Source: Sphagnum compactum
Taxonomy: Eukaryota; Bryophyta; Sphagnopsida; Sphagnales
NCBI GenBank assembly: GCA_965153455.1
Contig: OZ234497.1
Span: forward strand, 7,440,001-7,504,000
Length of the DNA: 64,000 bases
Direction of reading: 5' to 3'
In this document: piece after piece, positions 14,184 through 24,234 of the stretch
Numbering within the stretch: the stretch's first letter is position 1
Layout of the letters: each line of letters begins with the position of its first letter
Position numbers and translations under genes: made by a program
The notes under the pieces: generated by a model
What the model was told of the DNA's origin: nothing
Database searches by the model: none
What the model saw: the letters and a program-made list of their open reading frames with translations, nothing else

Positions 14184-14280
14184 GGGTAAAGCCGCGCCTG
14201 GTGCGGGGGAATTCGCAAAATAAGGGGCAAGTCCGGTCCTACCTTTTGGGAATGTCCCCTGCCGGCCGGTGGGCTTTACA
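14184..14280. mobile_element. Foldback element copy 1 (GGTAAAGCC-end family)
   Basis: The segment begins with gggtaaagcc and ends with gggctttaca, with an inner pair cgcaaaataagg / ccttttgggaatg, so the two halves can pair over most of their length imperfectly. Two relatives lie at 16652-16759 and 17010-17103. Size (~97 bases), palindromic layout and repetition fit a small foldback MITE. No transposase is present; the superfamily is not assignable. Confidence 0.6.
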
Positions 14281-15332
14281 CATCATAAAGCATGAGACGA
14301 TAAACATAGGTAAAATTCCACACGGAAAGCCATGCTCCGATTTTTTTAATATTGTAAATGGAGGGCATATTACCACGTGCAACTTGTGCTCTGCCTTGTG
14401 CAACTTGTGCTCTGCCTTTTGCCGTGTGTTTCAAAAAATTTGGAATGCCCACTTTGGCAGGCTATTCCACACATTCCATTAGCATGCTGCTTTTAAAAAG
14501 CATTGTCATTTTTTCCCCTTTGTATTTTCAGGTCACTTCCCAGCCTTTGAATTTGTCCTGTTTAACTTTCTTTGACTTACCTCATATTTATGTGAGACTT
14601 AACTCCATTTTAACTGGATTTTTCGAAATTCGAAAGACCTGGTATACCTTAAACCCTTTAGGTAAGGAAAGGTCTCGCTAAGGGGACCTTTTGAATTTTC
14701 AACCTCCTTTTGCCTACCAATCTCGAGAATCTCAAATTCAAAAAAACCCCCCGTCCCAATAAAGATCCCTCCTATTTTAGAAGTAAATTAGGCCCATGCT
14801 CCATATCCAAACACAAAGAACACCAACATCATTACATTCAGTGTTGGGCATGTATCAGATTTTTGTTCAAGATGGGTCTGGTTTTTGACAAGTTCTCAAA
14901 ACCCTAGTGAATGAAGGTCAGATGTTCAAAGAACTGGTGATTCAAATGTAGGAGAGAACTGTCCCTACTGAGAATGAGTCCTACATGACCTCTGTTAGAT
15001 TGAAATTTAACTTTCACTTTTAGTGCTCATGTTAAGATTTAGGGTGACCGCCTCTCCAGTTTTGGAAAGCCCCGTTCTGAGGGTGTTAACCTACTCTTGA
15101 TTGTGGTTGTGTTTTCAATTTTTGTATGTATTTCAAGATTGAAATCTTGATTTATTTTTAATCTTTATGTATGTGATGATGTTCTTGCTCATGCTTGTGT
15201 TCGTTGTTGTTTTGTGCAGAACCTAAGGTTAGCCTCAGCTTGTCTAATGATGAATCTACGTGCATTGAAAATTCTTAACTATTTTAGCCATGAATTTAAT
15301 TTTTGCTCATCTGCATAAGGTGCATTCACACT

Positions 15333-15370
15333 TGGTGTTAAGGACTCTAGGGTTGAGTCCCCTAACACCA
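15333..15370. repeat. Short perfect-ended hairpin
   Basis: Arms tggtgttaaggactc and gagtcccctaacacca pair with one small bulge around a 7-base loop. It may be a remnant of a foldback transposon like its neighbours; no promoter or RNA function is evident. Confidence 0.45.
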
Positions 15371-16273
15371 TGCTAGCCATTTACAACTTAAACCTAGTTG
15401 CCATGAAAATTTTATGTTAAGCTAGTGTTCACTTAACATTGAGCTATGGCCCATTTAACATTGGGTTTAGCTACAAATCAGCAATTTGAAAAGAGCACTG
15501 GAAAAACAACCTCTAAAGAAAAGGCCTGTTAAATTATTATTTTTGGGGTACTATATATCCTTTCAAAAAGTATAGTGTGCAACAGATTTATATCTGGTAA
15601 AAGCCCACTACCAAGGGCATTACAAAGCATGAAGACCTGCTCCAAAATTTTATTTTATTTTTGGCTTCATACCTGGTGGGTACCTGTTGGGTATGATGGG
15701 AAAAACAATAGAAATAAAGGTGGGTGTTTTGAAATATGTAATGCCCGCAAGACATAGCATTATTTTTTTGAAATGCATGGCCTTCATGGATGAAAAGTTA
15801 TGCTAAAAAAGGTGCCCTATAACTCCACTAAGTTTTTGGGAGCAGGTGTTTACACAATTGCTTCAAATTCCTAACTATGTTCCAAGGGCACTTTAAACAT
15901 ATTAATAATGTTTTTCAAAAATAGAAGGCACCTTAAGTAGGTGTAAGAGGCCTCTTGTAAGGGTAAGCTGCTTCTTGCTCTCACTACCTTGTGAACTATG
16001 CAAGTTTAGGCCTATGGTAACATTTGTCTTTCTTTAGTCATCCCCTCACCGTGGAGCCTTGCTTTAAACTAACATGTGACTGTTTTGTGGATTTATTTTT
16101 TTTATAACGAAACCCATACTTTAAACCTATCTTAAGTAGCCCTTTACTTTGGGAAGGTCCCACCATTGAGCTTTAAGCCTTTACCTTGCCCTTACATCGG
16201 ACTTTTTCTCACTTGAAGAAGCACAAGAAACCCACTCACTTTTTTTAACCTATCTTTTACTTAACATATATTA

Positions 16274-16623
16274 GAGATATCCGTAAAGTCACCCTGTCAT
16301 CGCCTTATCTTTGGGCTCCTTTCACCCCCTAACCCCTATTTTAGTGGTATCCGCAAAGTAAGGAAATCTTATTAAATCTCAGTATGAAATGCTGAATCTC
16401 AGCATTTAATGCACAACGTTCGAGAGGAATTATAGTAGCTGTATAGGTAGGAGCAGTGAAAATCTATGTAGCAGCACTGGAGGCGCTCAGGAAAAAAAAT
16501 GGATAGGCTGAGTTTCACTATCATTCTGCGTACGACTAAGGATAGGCTGAGTTTCACTTTCATCCTGCGTACGACTAAACTGAGGGTAGTGGTGCTGTCT
16601 TTTCCTGACTTTACGGATATCTC
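16274..16623. mobile_element. MITE with 18-base perfect terminal inverted repeats and TA target duplication
   Basis: Left end gagatatccgtaaagtca (16274-16291) and right end 16606-16623 are exact reverse complements, and each is flanked outside by TA (16272-16273 and 16624-16625). A 350-base element with such ends and a TA duplication fits a Tc1/mariner (Stowaway-like) MITE. There is no coding capacity. Inside, a ~40-base unit starting ggataggctgagtttcact is tandemly duplicated (about 16500-16580), and a degenerate copy of the terminal repeat occurs near 16341-16365. Confidence 0.75.
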
Positions 16624-16651
16624 TAATAATATTTATCGATTTGATGTGTAA

Positions 16652-16759
16652 GATGAAGCCCCTGGGTGGGGGCGTTCCCAAAATAAGGGGCCTAGGACAA
16701 GCCGGTAGCCAAGTGCAGCCTTGCATTTTGGGAATGTCCCTCGCCCGAGGGCTTTACCC
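16652..16759. mobile_element. Foldback element copy 2 (GGTAAAGCC-end family)
   Basis: It starts gatgaagcccctggg and ends gagggctttaccc, with inner arms gcgttcccaaaataagg and cattttgggaatgtccc. The arrangement matches copy 1 in length and motif order. It lies only 28 bases right of the TA-flanked MITE. Confidence 0.65.
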
Positions 16760-17009
16760 ATTGTAAAGCATAATGCAAAGGTTATCATCAACGGAAAGGC
16801 TCATACATATTTATTTATTCTGCCCATTTTCAGGCCTTGCTACATAGCAAAAACCCAAAACATTCACAGGTTTGAAACAACAGATTGGAAAGGCCCAAAT
16901 TTGACAATGCTTTAGTGACAATAGAGCTTGCTAGTGAGTTTGCAATTATGTTACACATAAAAAGGATTGAACATGTTAACAAATCCAAAAAAAGAAAAGA
17001 GGACCGAGA

Positions 17010-17103
17010 AAATGCCTGGGCAAGGCCATTCCCAAAATAACTAACCCTCAGCCTTTGGCCTGTGGGAGGCTGGTTATTTTCGGAATGCCCTGGGGCTTTA
17101 CCT
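17010..17103. mobile_element. Foldback element copy 3 (GGTAAAGCC-end family)
   Basis: Inner arms ggccattcccaaaataac and gttattttcggaatgcc are near-perfect inverted repeats, and the right end is ggggctttacct. The left outer end is degraded. It is the third member of this family within 3 kb. Confidence 0.65.
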
Positions 17104-17725
17104 AACACCACAAAAATGCAAGGAAAACAAAACCCTACTGCCCCCCCCCCAAGAACCCCCTCAAAGCTGCCAAGGGAGTAAAGAATTGGACAGACGTGTT
17201 GAAGCTGCTCTTGTATTACCTTGCACTAAGGTCAGTTTCGTGATTAAATAATCCTGAATTTTTGGGAAAACATGAAGTCCGACATCTTGAAAATCATCAC
17301 AATTATAACATAGGCTACACTCTGATAATAAATTATCTTAACAAAATTTCACTACTCCGATGACAATATCAAAATAGATCATGAAAATGATAATAATGTC
17401 AAAATTTTAAAAACGAAGTGACTTTTTGAAAAAAAAATTATTCATTTTGTCAACGTGGACACTGACCCTTGTCTATGGTACTGTATGTATATCAGACCAG
17501 CTAATGACTTCATACCCAAGAAATCAACCATGTTGTATGTATCCATCCAACCCTCTGTGAGCAAGTAAGTTACAGTTTTTTTTTTTTCCATTTTTGTAAT
17601 GTGAAAATTTTGGCGAAATTTAACCCCCCAAAAAAAAGGAAAAATTAGTCGAATTTACACTACAAAAACAGAAAAAAAAATCCAAAATTTTCTCAATTTC
17701 TTTGTCGAAAAATAGCGAAATTTCG

Positions 17726-17745
17726 CCCCCCCCCCCCCCCCCCCC
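17726..17745. repeat. 20-base C homopolymer upstream of VTI1
   Basis: An uninterrupted run of 20 C lies about 260 bases before the VTI1 start codon; the opposite strand is G20. A shorter C run is at about 17137-17146. Such tracts can adopt quadruplex or i-motif structure in vitro and are prone to assembly length errors. Confidence 0.9.
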
Positions 17746-18005
17746 AAAACCACTGTTAAGTTACAGCATTTGCGTGTGGAGCGAGAGCCGTCCACGAAGA
17801 GAAAAGTGTACGTAGATTGCAGCGTACGCGGTGCGCTCTTGCGCAAACCCTAGCCGAGTGCGAGAGCCCGACAAGACAAATGAGCCACGAGAAATTTCCA
17901 GCTCGAGAAAATTGTTGTTACGAGCTTGGAACTCATTTCTGATTCACGTTGATGTACGCTGGAGCTCCATTGTCGGTGCCGGAGTTGTAATTCCAGCTTG
18001 CAGCC

Positions 18006-20061
18006 ATGAGCGAGATCTTTGAAGGCTACGAGCGTCAGTACTGTGAGCTCTCTGCAAATCTGTCCCGCAAGTGCACATCGATTTTGGCTCTTCATGGAGG
18101 TACTCGATGGTTTCTTCTTCTTCTTCTTCTTCGTATATGTCCCATGTTGGTTTGGAGCTGATGATTTTTGAGGCATTTCTTGTCACTTTGAGGCTGTTTT
18201 CTTTCCGTCCGCCGCTTTTGTTTGGTTCCTTTCTGAGGTTCAGCTCTCGGTTATCTTCAGCATGGAAATTTTAGGGTTCCGATTCAGAGCCTGTTTGTTG
18301 TGTCATCTTTTTTATATGGAGATTCTTCTTCTTCTTCTTCTTCCTTCACTTCGCAGTACAGCTCTTGTATCTTTCTGCATCAATTCCGGATCTTCGGGAT
18401 TCTTATGGCAAGTTTATCATGTCTTGATTGAATCTTCGATATGTTCGTGTATGATCTTCCTATCAATATCGATGTTTCTCAACCCTATCTGTGGATCTTT
18501 CCCTCAAGCACTCACTCACAGGTTAACATGATGGATGGGGGGTTTGAATCTTGGATGATGCACGTTTGTGTTTTTGAAGGTCTTGTTAGTTATCGTGTTT
18601 TCTTCTTGACATTGCAGAAGAGAAGAAGCATAAGCTTTCAGAGCTCAAGACTGGATTGGATGAGGCAGAATCTTTGGTATGTCACCATTTTATTATCTAT
18701 CTCATCTTTATTTTCACTGTCTGGCCATGTGGTACTTTCAGGCTTAGGGTATGTTGATCCTAAATCAGGACCACACGATATCTTTTTCTGGCACTGTCAC
18801 TGCCAGGGAATTTTAAGTGCATATTTGGTTGCTCAGATTCGGAGAATGGACCTTGAGGCACGGAGTTTACCACCAACACAGAAAGCAACATTTCTTGCAA
18901 AGTTGCGAGAATACAAGTCTGACTTGAACAACCTGAAGCGGGAGTTCAAAAAAGTATCATCAGCGCAGGATCCTGTTGCTTCCAGGAATGAGCTCATGGA
19001 GTCAGGCATGGCTGAGCATGTGATGGTGTGCAACAAAACTTTAGAACTTCCTGCTTTTCTTTTGAGACACTATTAATGCCACTGCACTTAGTGAGCTACC
19101 AGAGGTCCAAACTCATGGATCAATCTGGGTATGCTGTTGCAGTCAGGACATGATCAGAGGAACAGATTATTGATGTCTACAGAGACACTGAATCAATCTG
19201 GTGAGCGGATCAAGGAGAGTAAAAGGACTCTCTTGGAAACAGAGGAGCTCGGAGTTTCAATCCTCCAAGATCTCCATTCCCAGCGTCAAACACTGCTACA
19301 TGCTCAGAGCACTGTAGGTCCATATTCTCTTTCTTGATATTGTTTATCATTTCAAATCACCCTTTCCTATCAGTATGGGTTTTATAGGCCTGTTACAGTC
19401 TTGAATGTTGAGTTCTGTGAACTGCAGACTGATAATCACACTGCACTAGGAAGTCTACATGTATATGTGGTTTTTCTAAGCCAGCTGTATTTTAGTGGGT
19501 ATTTGTCTTCATACTGCTCTTGGTGTTGGATTGCTTCAGTGTGAAAGCTTGATAAGGATGGGCTTCTTTGGTGATGTTTTGGTCTTTCGTATAAGTCCAA
19601 TGAACTAGTACCAAAGAGCTAGCAAGAAAGTATAAAGCCAAGAGGAGAGAATGGAGACAAGACGCCGACTGGGAGGGATTGTGAGGTCAGGAGGGGTGAG
19701 AGTTAGCTGTTTTAGAGATGCATGGGTGGAATAGTTGGTGTCATAGTGTTGATAAAGCTAGGGTAGCACTCACAAATTTGTGTGTGATTCAAGTTTACTT
19801 AGGCAGAAGAATTGCATTCCAGGCAGACAACAGTTGTCTGGATTGATTATTGAAATATGAGGAACTAGTGTGTTGTGGCAAGTTCTAAAAGGACTGTGTG
19901 GATTGCAGCTGCATGGTGTGGATGACAACATTGGTAAGAGCCGGCGGATTCTGAATTCTATGGGACACCGGCTGGCTCGGAACAAGTGGATTCTTGGGAG
20001 CATAATCAGTGTCCTAGCCATGGCCATTGTGCTGGTTACCTATGTTAAACTCAAGAGCTGA
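18006..20061 (+). CDS. VTI1: Vesicle transport v-SNARE VTI1 (Qb-SNARE)
   Basis: Five exons: 18006-18099, 18618-18676, 18837-19025, 19143-19313, 19909-20061, all GT-AG, giving 221 residues, the same length as Arabidopsis VTI11. The protein is a tail-anchored Qb-SNARE of the trans-Golgi, prevacuolar and vacuolar membranes that supplies one helix to SNARE bundles for vacuolar traffic. Seen: N-terminal start MSEIFEGYERQYCELSANLS as in plant VTI1 proteins, a helical Habc-like half, the SNARE helix at roughly 130-192 including LQDLHSQRQTLL (zero-layer glutamine at about 161 or 163) and LHGVDDNIGKSRRIL, then a single C-terminal membrane anchor at about 198-216 followed by YVKLKS. The first intron contains CTT-rich stretches. 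Open frames running through the introns (for example 18441-19076) are not the product. Confidence 0.95.
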
Positions 20062-21002
20062 AGTTTGGAATTCCACTGTATGTTGTTTTGTTTAGGTGGA
20101 ATGAATTGAATTCTAAACCTGGTGACTTAGCAATCTGCTTATTGTAAATATTTTGTTATAAGTAGACAGGATCTACTATCATTGGGAGGTTATATCTGTG
20201 GTGTATACCATCTCTGTAGTTCATTATTAAGCCTGGATCATGTTTTTTGGGCTGGTAGAGGAGATAATCAGTGGTCAATACAGGAAGGGATGGATGGAGG
20301 AGTGCATCACTGTGCCAGAGTAGATTGGAGTTTTATCTGCAAGCTATTGGTAGGAAATAATTAGCTGCCAGCCATATGTATAACTTTTCGGTTAGCTATA
20401 AGTTGAATGCTCACAATGAAGGAGATTCTGGACAAAATGTACTTCCCAAGGCTACAGGGATGAAGGCATGAAGCACTCAAGCACCTGCAGTAGAGAGCTT
20501 TTACAAGAAGGTTTGTCTTTTTGTGCTTTCTGATTACAGATTACAATTAGGTTAGGTGAAATTTCCATCTATCATTTAGTGCAGAGGTTGTCTTCGATTT
20601 GTGTGTTATACTATTGAAATGAATTTGCAGCCTTCAGGATCTTAGCACTGTTAAAATAAATTTGCTGCCAACCTTGGTAATAGCTCACTTGGTAGAGGTA
20701 GTGCTTGTAATCTTTTCAATGCCAATTAACCTCAAATACCCTGTCTCTTGTGTTGTCTGTGCCTCTCATCTGCAAACAGCCGCATACCTATAGAACCTCA
20801 TGGTACCCCACTTTTGGATTAGACCATGGGAAAACACATGGGCCATGGCTCAAGGACCTTTGTTCATCGTAAACCCAATTTGTACCAAAAGAATGGACTG
20901 CATCAAATTTTTTTAATAAAAAAATGTTTTGTTAAAAGAAAGGTTTGGAAATGTGTGCCCTAGCTTTTTATTCATCTCTTATCTCCTTTTCTCTCTCTCA
21001 TT
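20062..21002. other. VTI1 3' flank with a tRNA-like relic
   Basis: No coding sequence is recognised. At 20681-20697 the sequence tagctcacttggtagag matches a tRNA/RNA polymerase III A box closely, but no B box follows and no cloverleaf can be drawn, so at most this is a decayed tRNA-derived SINE. The region ends where the minus-strand retroelement begins. Confidence 0.45.
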
Positions 21003-21863
21003 TTAGGTTTTATTATGGTGTTTAGGGTTTATGGGGTAGTAATTTTGTAGATCATCCCCCCCCCCTAAAATATGTTTGGTTGTTTTTTTATCGGCTACAT
21101 TGGAAAAAATAAAAGATATTATATGGCTATTTTCCCCTTGGAGGAGTGGTGTATTGTTATGCACTAGAATGTCATCTATGTAGCACTTCAGGAAATCTAC
21201 CCCTTCAAAAACTTGGTCCATGACTCGTTGAAAGAAGATAGGTGCATTCTTCAATCCAAAAGGCATCACAAGCCATTCCACCAACTTGTTGTTTCCATGG
21301 AATGTCGTTTTCTTGCGATCCTTCGCAGCAAACACAATCTAGTTGAAGCCTTGCCTCAGATCCACAATTGTGAAGACATTTAAGTCTCCAATGTTATCAA
21401 ACAATTCTTTAGGGATGGGCATGGGTACCTATATGAGGTGTAACTAGGTTCAAAGGCCTATAATCCCCGCACATCCTTTTTTTAGTCCATAATCCAGATG
21501 AATCCTTCTTTGCTGGCATTACTGTAGCAGCTGTGAAATTAGAACTTGATGGCTAAATGAAACCAGCCTCATGGAACTCTTTGCATTTTCATCTACAAGT
21601 TCCCACTCATGCTTGTTCAACCTATGCCTCCTCTGATAGATGGATGTCTCATCTGTAAGGTCTATAGAAAATTGCATGGTCTTACACCTACCTAAGTCTT
21701 TCATTGAGAATGCGAACACATTCTCATACTTAATTAGCAAGTCTGTGACTTGCTTTCTTTCCTTGTTGGTGAGCTGGTTCCCAATAACGAAAGGGTAGTT
21801 GGATGGAATGGAGTTGGAAAGTGTGTTTGAAAAATTTGGTGTATTGGGTTTTCCATTATCCAA
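21003..21863 (-). pseudogene. Ty3/gypsy reverse transcriptase fragment, broken
   Basis: The upstream part reads as the RT lead-in typical of Ty3/gypsy pol (KYENVFAFSMKDLG, then YQRRHRLNKHEWELV). Further on, a second frame gives FHGNNKLVEWLVMPFGLKNAP and the catalytic YIDD box near 21170-21185. The part between them (about 21336-21520) has several stops and a frame change. Sequence similarity ends shortly after YIDD; the following residues do not resemble RT connection or RNase H domains. The fragment would not encode an active polymerase. Confidence 0.88.
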
Positions 21864-21864
21864 C

Positions 21865-22058
21865 TGCGCAGATTCATAGAAGGTTGTAATTATTTCTCCA
21901 AAAGCTAATGTACCTCCAGGTGTATCAGAAACAACTTGAGAGTTGAATTACATGGTACCACCTGCGCAGATTCGTAGAAGGTTGTAATTGTTTCTCCAAA
22001 AGCTAATGTACTTCCAGGTGTATCAAAAACAACTTGAGTCGAATTACATGGTACCACC
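21865..22058. repeat. Tandem duplication of about 97 bases between methyltransferase and RT
   Basis: Copy 1 (21865-21962) and copy 2 (21963-22058) both start tgcgcagattc and end atggtaccacc and differ at only a few positions. On the minus strand the unit reads as linker sequence just before the RT (translated pieces include TPGSTLAFGE and TPGGTLAFGE). The close match suggests a late duplication, probably after the element had stopped moving. Confidence 0.85.
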
Positions 22059-22069
22059 TCCCCCCAACA

Positions 22070-23383
22070 CTAAGAGTGAAGTGTAGAGTGTTGAAGATAG
22101 GCAAATGTACTTGGTCGGGGTGCAATGTAGTCGCATCGCCAGAACTGCAAGCTGATTGAATCAATGCTAGTGTTGTGTACATTTGAAAAGAGTACACAAG
22201 CTACCAACAACCATGTAAGGGAGTTCAGGTCCATGCCTCTCCCCAATAGAGCGTTATGATCCAATCTAGTCACCTTGGTGTGATTAGTAGTGCCAATTTG
22301 GAACCCCATAGCCCTTTTTTTTTTTTTGGGGCTTGGTTCATCCCAAGCGGTTGAAGCATGATGATACACCAGGCCTGGTCCATCTCCCTGAAAGGCGTGT
22401 GTTCCTGGGAAGGAAACAAAGGTGGGCCAAACACCTCTTGGTTTTCTTATTGTGTTCGCAAGAAACCAAGGAGGTTTCTCTTGCCTTGTAACTAGTTGGT
22501 AAGAGTTTTGATCATCCAATATGTGAGAAACCTGCATGTTGGGGTCTCTAATGGTGTATCTCAGAGCTAATTGCAAATCTGAGAGTGGTGCAAGGTTGGT
22601 CCACTAGTTGCGCAGCTAGTGCGCATAGGAACCGCATTGTGCCGCATCGAGTAGGAGCGACTCCCCAAGGTAATGCTTGACCAGCGTGTTGTGTTCCTGG
22701 ACTTTCTCCTTCTGGTCAAGCTGAGAAGGGGTGTTTTCAATTACATAACCAAGTGTAGGAGAAATGGATTGAGCCTAGGTGATCAATCGTACCATGTCTG
22801 TGAAGAAACTGGATCTTATGTCACTCAAGCCTTCTCCAAATCCAGCCGTTGAAAATCTTTGACACTCCCAACCTGAAATGATGAGGTCCACGGGGCTAAG
22901 TAATTCCATATGCTTCTTTTGAATTAGTTGTATGTTGGAAGGCAAGAAAGTGAATCTGGCCTTCCATGCGGTGGTTGCAAATCGTTGTGGAAATCTGGTT
23001 GTGAGCTCCATCATTCTCAATGCCACCACTTGCCGTGCAATAGGATCAATGTCTACGTAGAAATGCCTCCAAACCACCATCCCTAACTGTAGTAGGGCTT
23101 TGAAACTTGTACCAATACCACCAAATAGTTCTAGTAATGTAATCCCTTCCTTAAGCGGTGTCCAGGTGATTAGTTGACGAAGTACTAGCTTAATCGGTTC
23201 GCCATGGCTCTCCATGTTCTCAAAACTAGACAAAGTTTTGACCAAGGGCTCATGGGCTGCTTTGAACTTCTGTAAAACCTGTGGTCCGTGTTGAATGTCA
23301 ATAGGAACCACCCTCAAACTTTCAGTAGCTTGGGTGTAAGCTGTCTCCTCTTCATCTCCTTCTATCCACTCGTGGTTAGCTTA
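22070..23383 (-). pseudogene. Retroelement-encoded cytosine-5 DNA methyltransferase, three nonsense codons
   Basis: One reading frame stays open from the TAA at 23383-23381 down to 22070 except for three TAG codons (22777-22775, 22618-22616, 22606-22604). Motifs in order: I, the AdoMet-binding LLELFGGIGT (about 23108-23137); II, an acidic YVDIDPIAR; IV, ISGWECQRFSTAG with the catalytic cysteine at about 22862-22864 (ECQ instead of the usual PCQ); VI, GYVIENT; VIII, DAAQCGSYAH; then AMGFQIGTT and a C-terminal LLGRGMDLN (motif X, about 22240). This is the canonical, unpermuted order, unlike plant DRM enzymes in which the halves are swapped. The enzyme would have methylated cytosine in DNA, perhaps the element's own copies. 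It is flanked by protease and RT of the same element. As it stands it is not expressible as a whole protein. Confidence 0.85.
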
Positions 23384-23499
23384 TTGGATGTAGGAAATGG
23401 TGTGTGATTCCTTGAGCATACAATGGTGAGCCATAGGACTATGGTTCCCATGTAAATCAAGGGGTATGTATCCCAAGTGGTGGCCATCAGTCTCCCAAT

Positions 23500-23840
23500 C
23501 CACTCAGTAGTACGCATGCTCGAACCAGTTGTCACTTGTGAAACCTGGTGGAAACAGGGCTTCTTGCCCAATGAACACATCGTAACTGGTGGCATCGGTG
23601 ATTAACCATTTGACCCGTAGGCAAAGCTCCTGATTTGTACCTTCATTGAAGTTAAGTGCAATCAAATTCGAGCTCTCCCCAAGTACCTCCTCTACGCTCC
23701 CATTAGCGGTGCGAATTTGCCACATAGAATTCTATAGTTTGGAGTCAAGCATGCCCATCTTCTTGGCGAATTGAACTCCAAGAATCACTAGTTGGGCACT
23801 TGTATGAAGAAGTACCAGTCTGGGTGTATGTCCTCCCACC
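23500..23840 (-). pseudogene. Retropepsin-like aspartic protease segment, active site altered
   Basis: The minus strand translates to a protease-like stretch: LVLLHTSAQLVILGVQFAKK, a stop, then MWQIRTANGS and later LITDATSYDVFIGQEALFP. Spacing and flanks fit a retropepsin, but the expected DTGA catalytic triad position reads HTSA, so the aspartate is lost. A stop codon lies at about 23729-23735 and another near 23504. It directly precedes the methyltransferase frame. Confidence 0.6.
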
Positions 23841-24234
23841 TAAATTGCTGACTCAATATTGTCGACAATGCCAACTCCAATGGCGATGAAGTTCTCTCAC
23901 TAGGCACCACCTTCGAAAATGAGTGAGAGACTTTGTGGAGAGAATGGCTATCCACAACGCCTTTGTTGAGTAACAAATCCACAAGTGATGTGTTTTTAGC
24001 TCCCTTCTGATATGTGAATGTAAAATCAGAGGTAGGAGAACCCATTAGTTTAGCCATGCTAGAATTAGTGACCAGAATATGAACGCCATCTGTAACACGT
24101 GAGCCAATTGAGTGTCTCTCCAAGGTGTTGGATGGGACCCCTATAGCATGTGGATCAGGGATTGGTAGAGGACCTGATGTAATGTTCAGGGTATCCTTTA
24201 GTACTGCAATTATGTCCCTGGTGCTTAGTTTCAA
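23788..24234 (-). other. Unassigned frame at 5' end of retroelement
   Basis: A 148-codon frame overlaps the protease start in another frame. It contains LTRDI-like leader text and VTDGVHILVTNSSMAKLMGSP but no zinc knuckle, capsid motif or other feature I recognise. Its position on the minus strand upstream of the protease suggests the region between gag and protease. It begins close to the left limit of recognisable element sequence. Confidence 0.35.

Larger units (their letters stand above)
12730..18005. other. AT-rich intergenic region between divergent genes, rich in small transposons
   Basis: This 5.3 kb separates the acid phosphatase (-) from VTI1 (+). No protein-coding exon is recognised. 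It contains an (AAT)n tract, three foldback elements, a 350-base MITE, a short hairpin at 15333-15370 and a 20-base C homopolymer. These are listed separately. The last 250 bases are the probable VTI1 promoter and 5' leader. Confidence 0.6.

Noticed and set aside
16500-16580. CRISPR-like direct repeat
   Set aside because: Only two adjacent units without a spacer, inside a transposon of a eukaryotic genome.
17605-17730. E2F sites (ttggcgaaattt) upstream of VTI1
   Set aside because: The text lacks the final C/G of the TTTSSCGS consensus, and similar palindromic gcgaaatttcgc text occurs at random in other AT-rich intergenic parts such as 13350 and 13660.
18441-19076. 211-codon open frame covering VTI1 exon 3
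   Set aside because: It reads through introns; only 18837-19025 of it matches VTI1, and splice sites with correct phase bound that exon.
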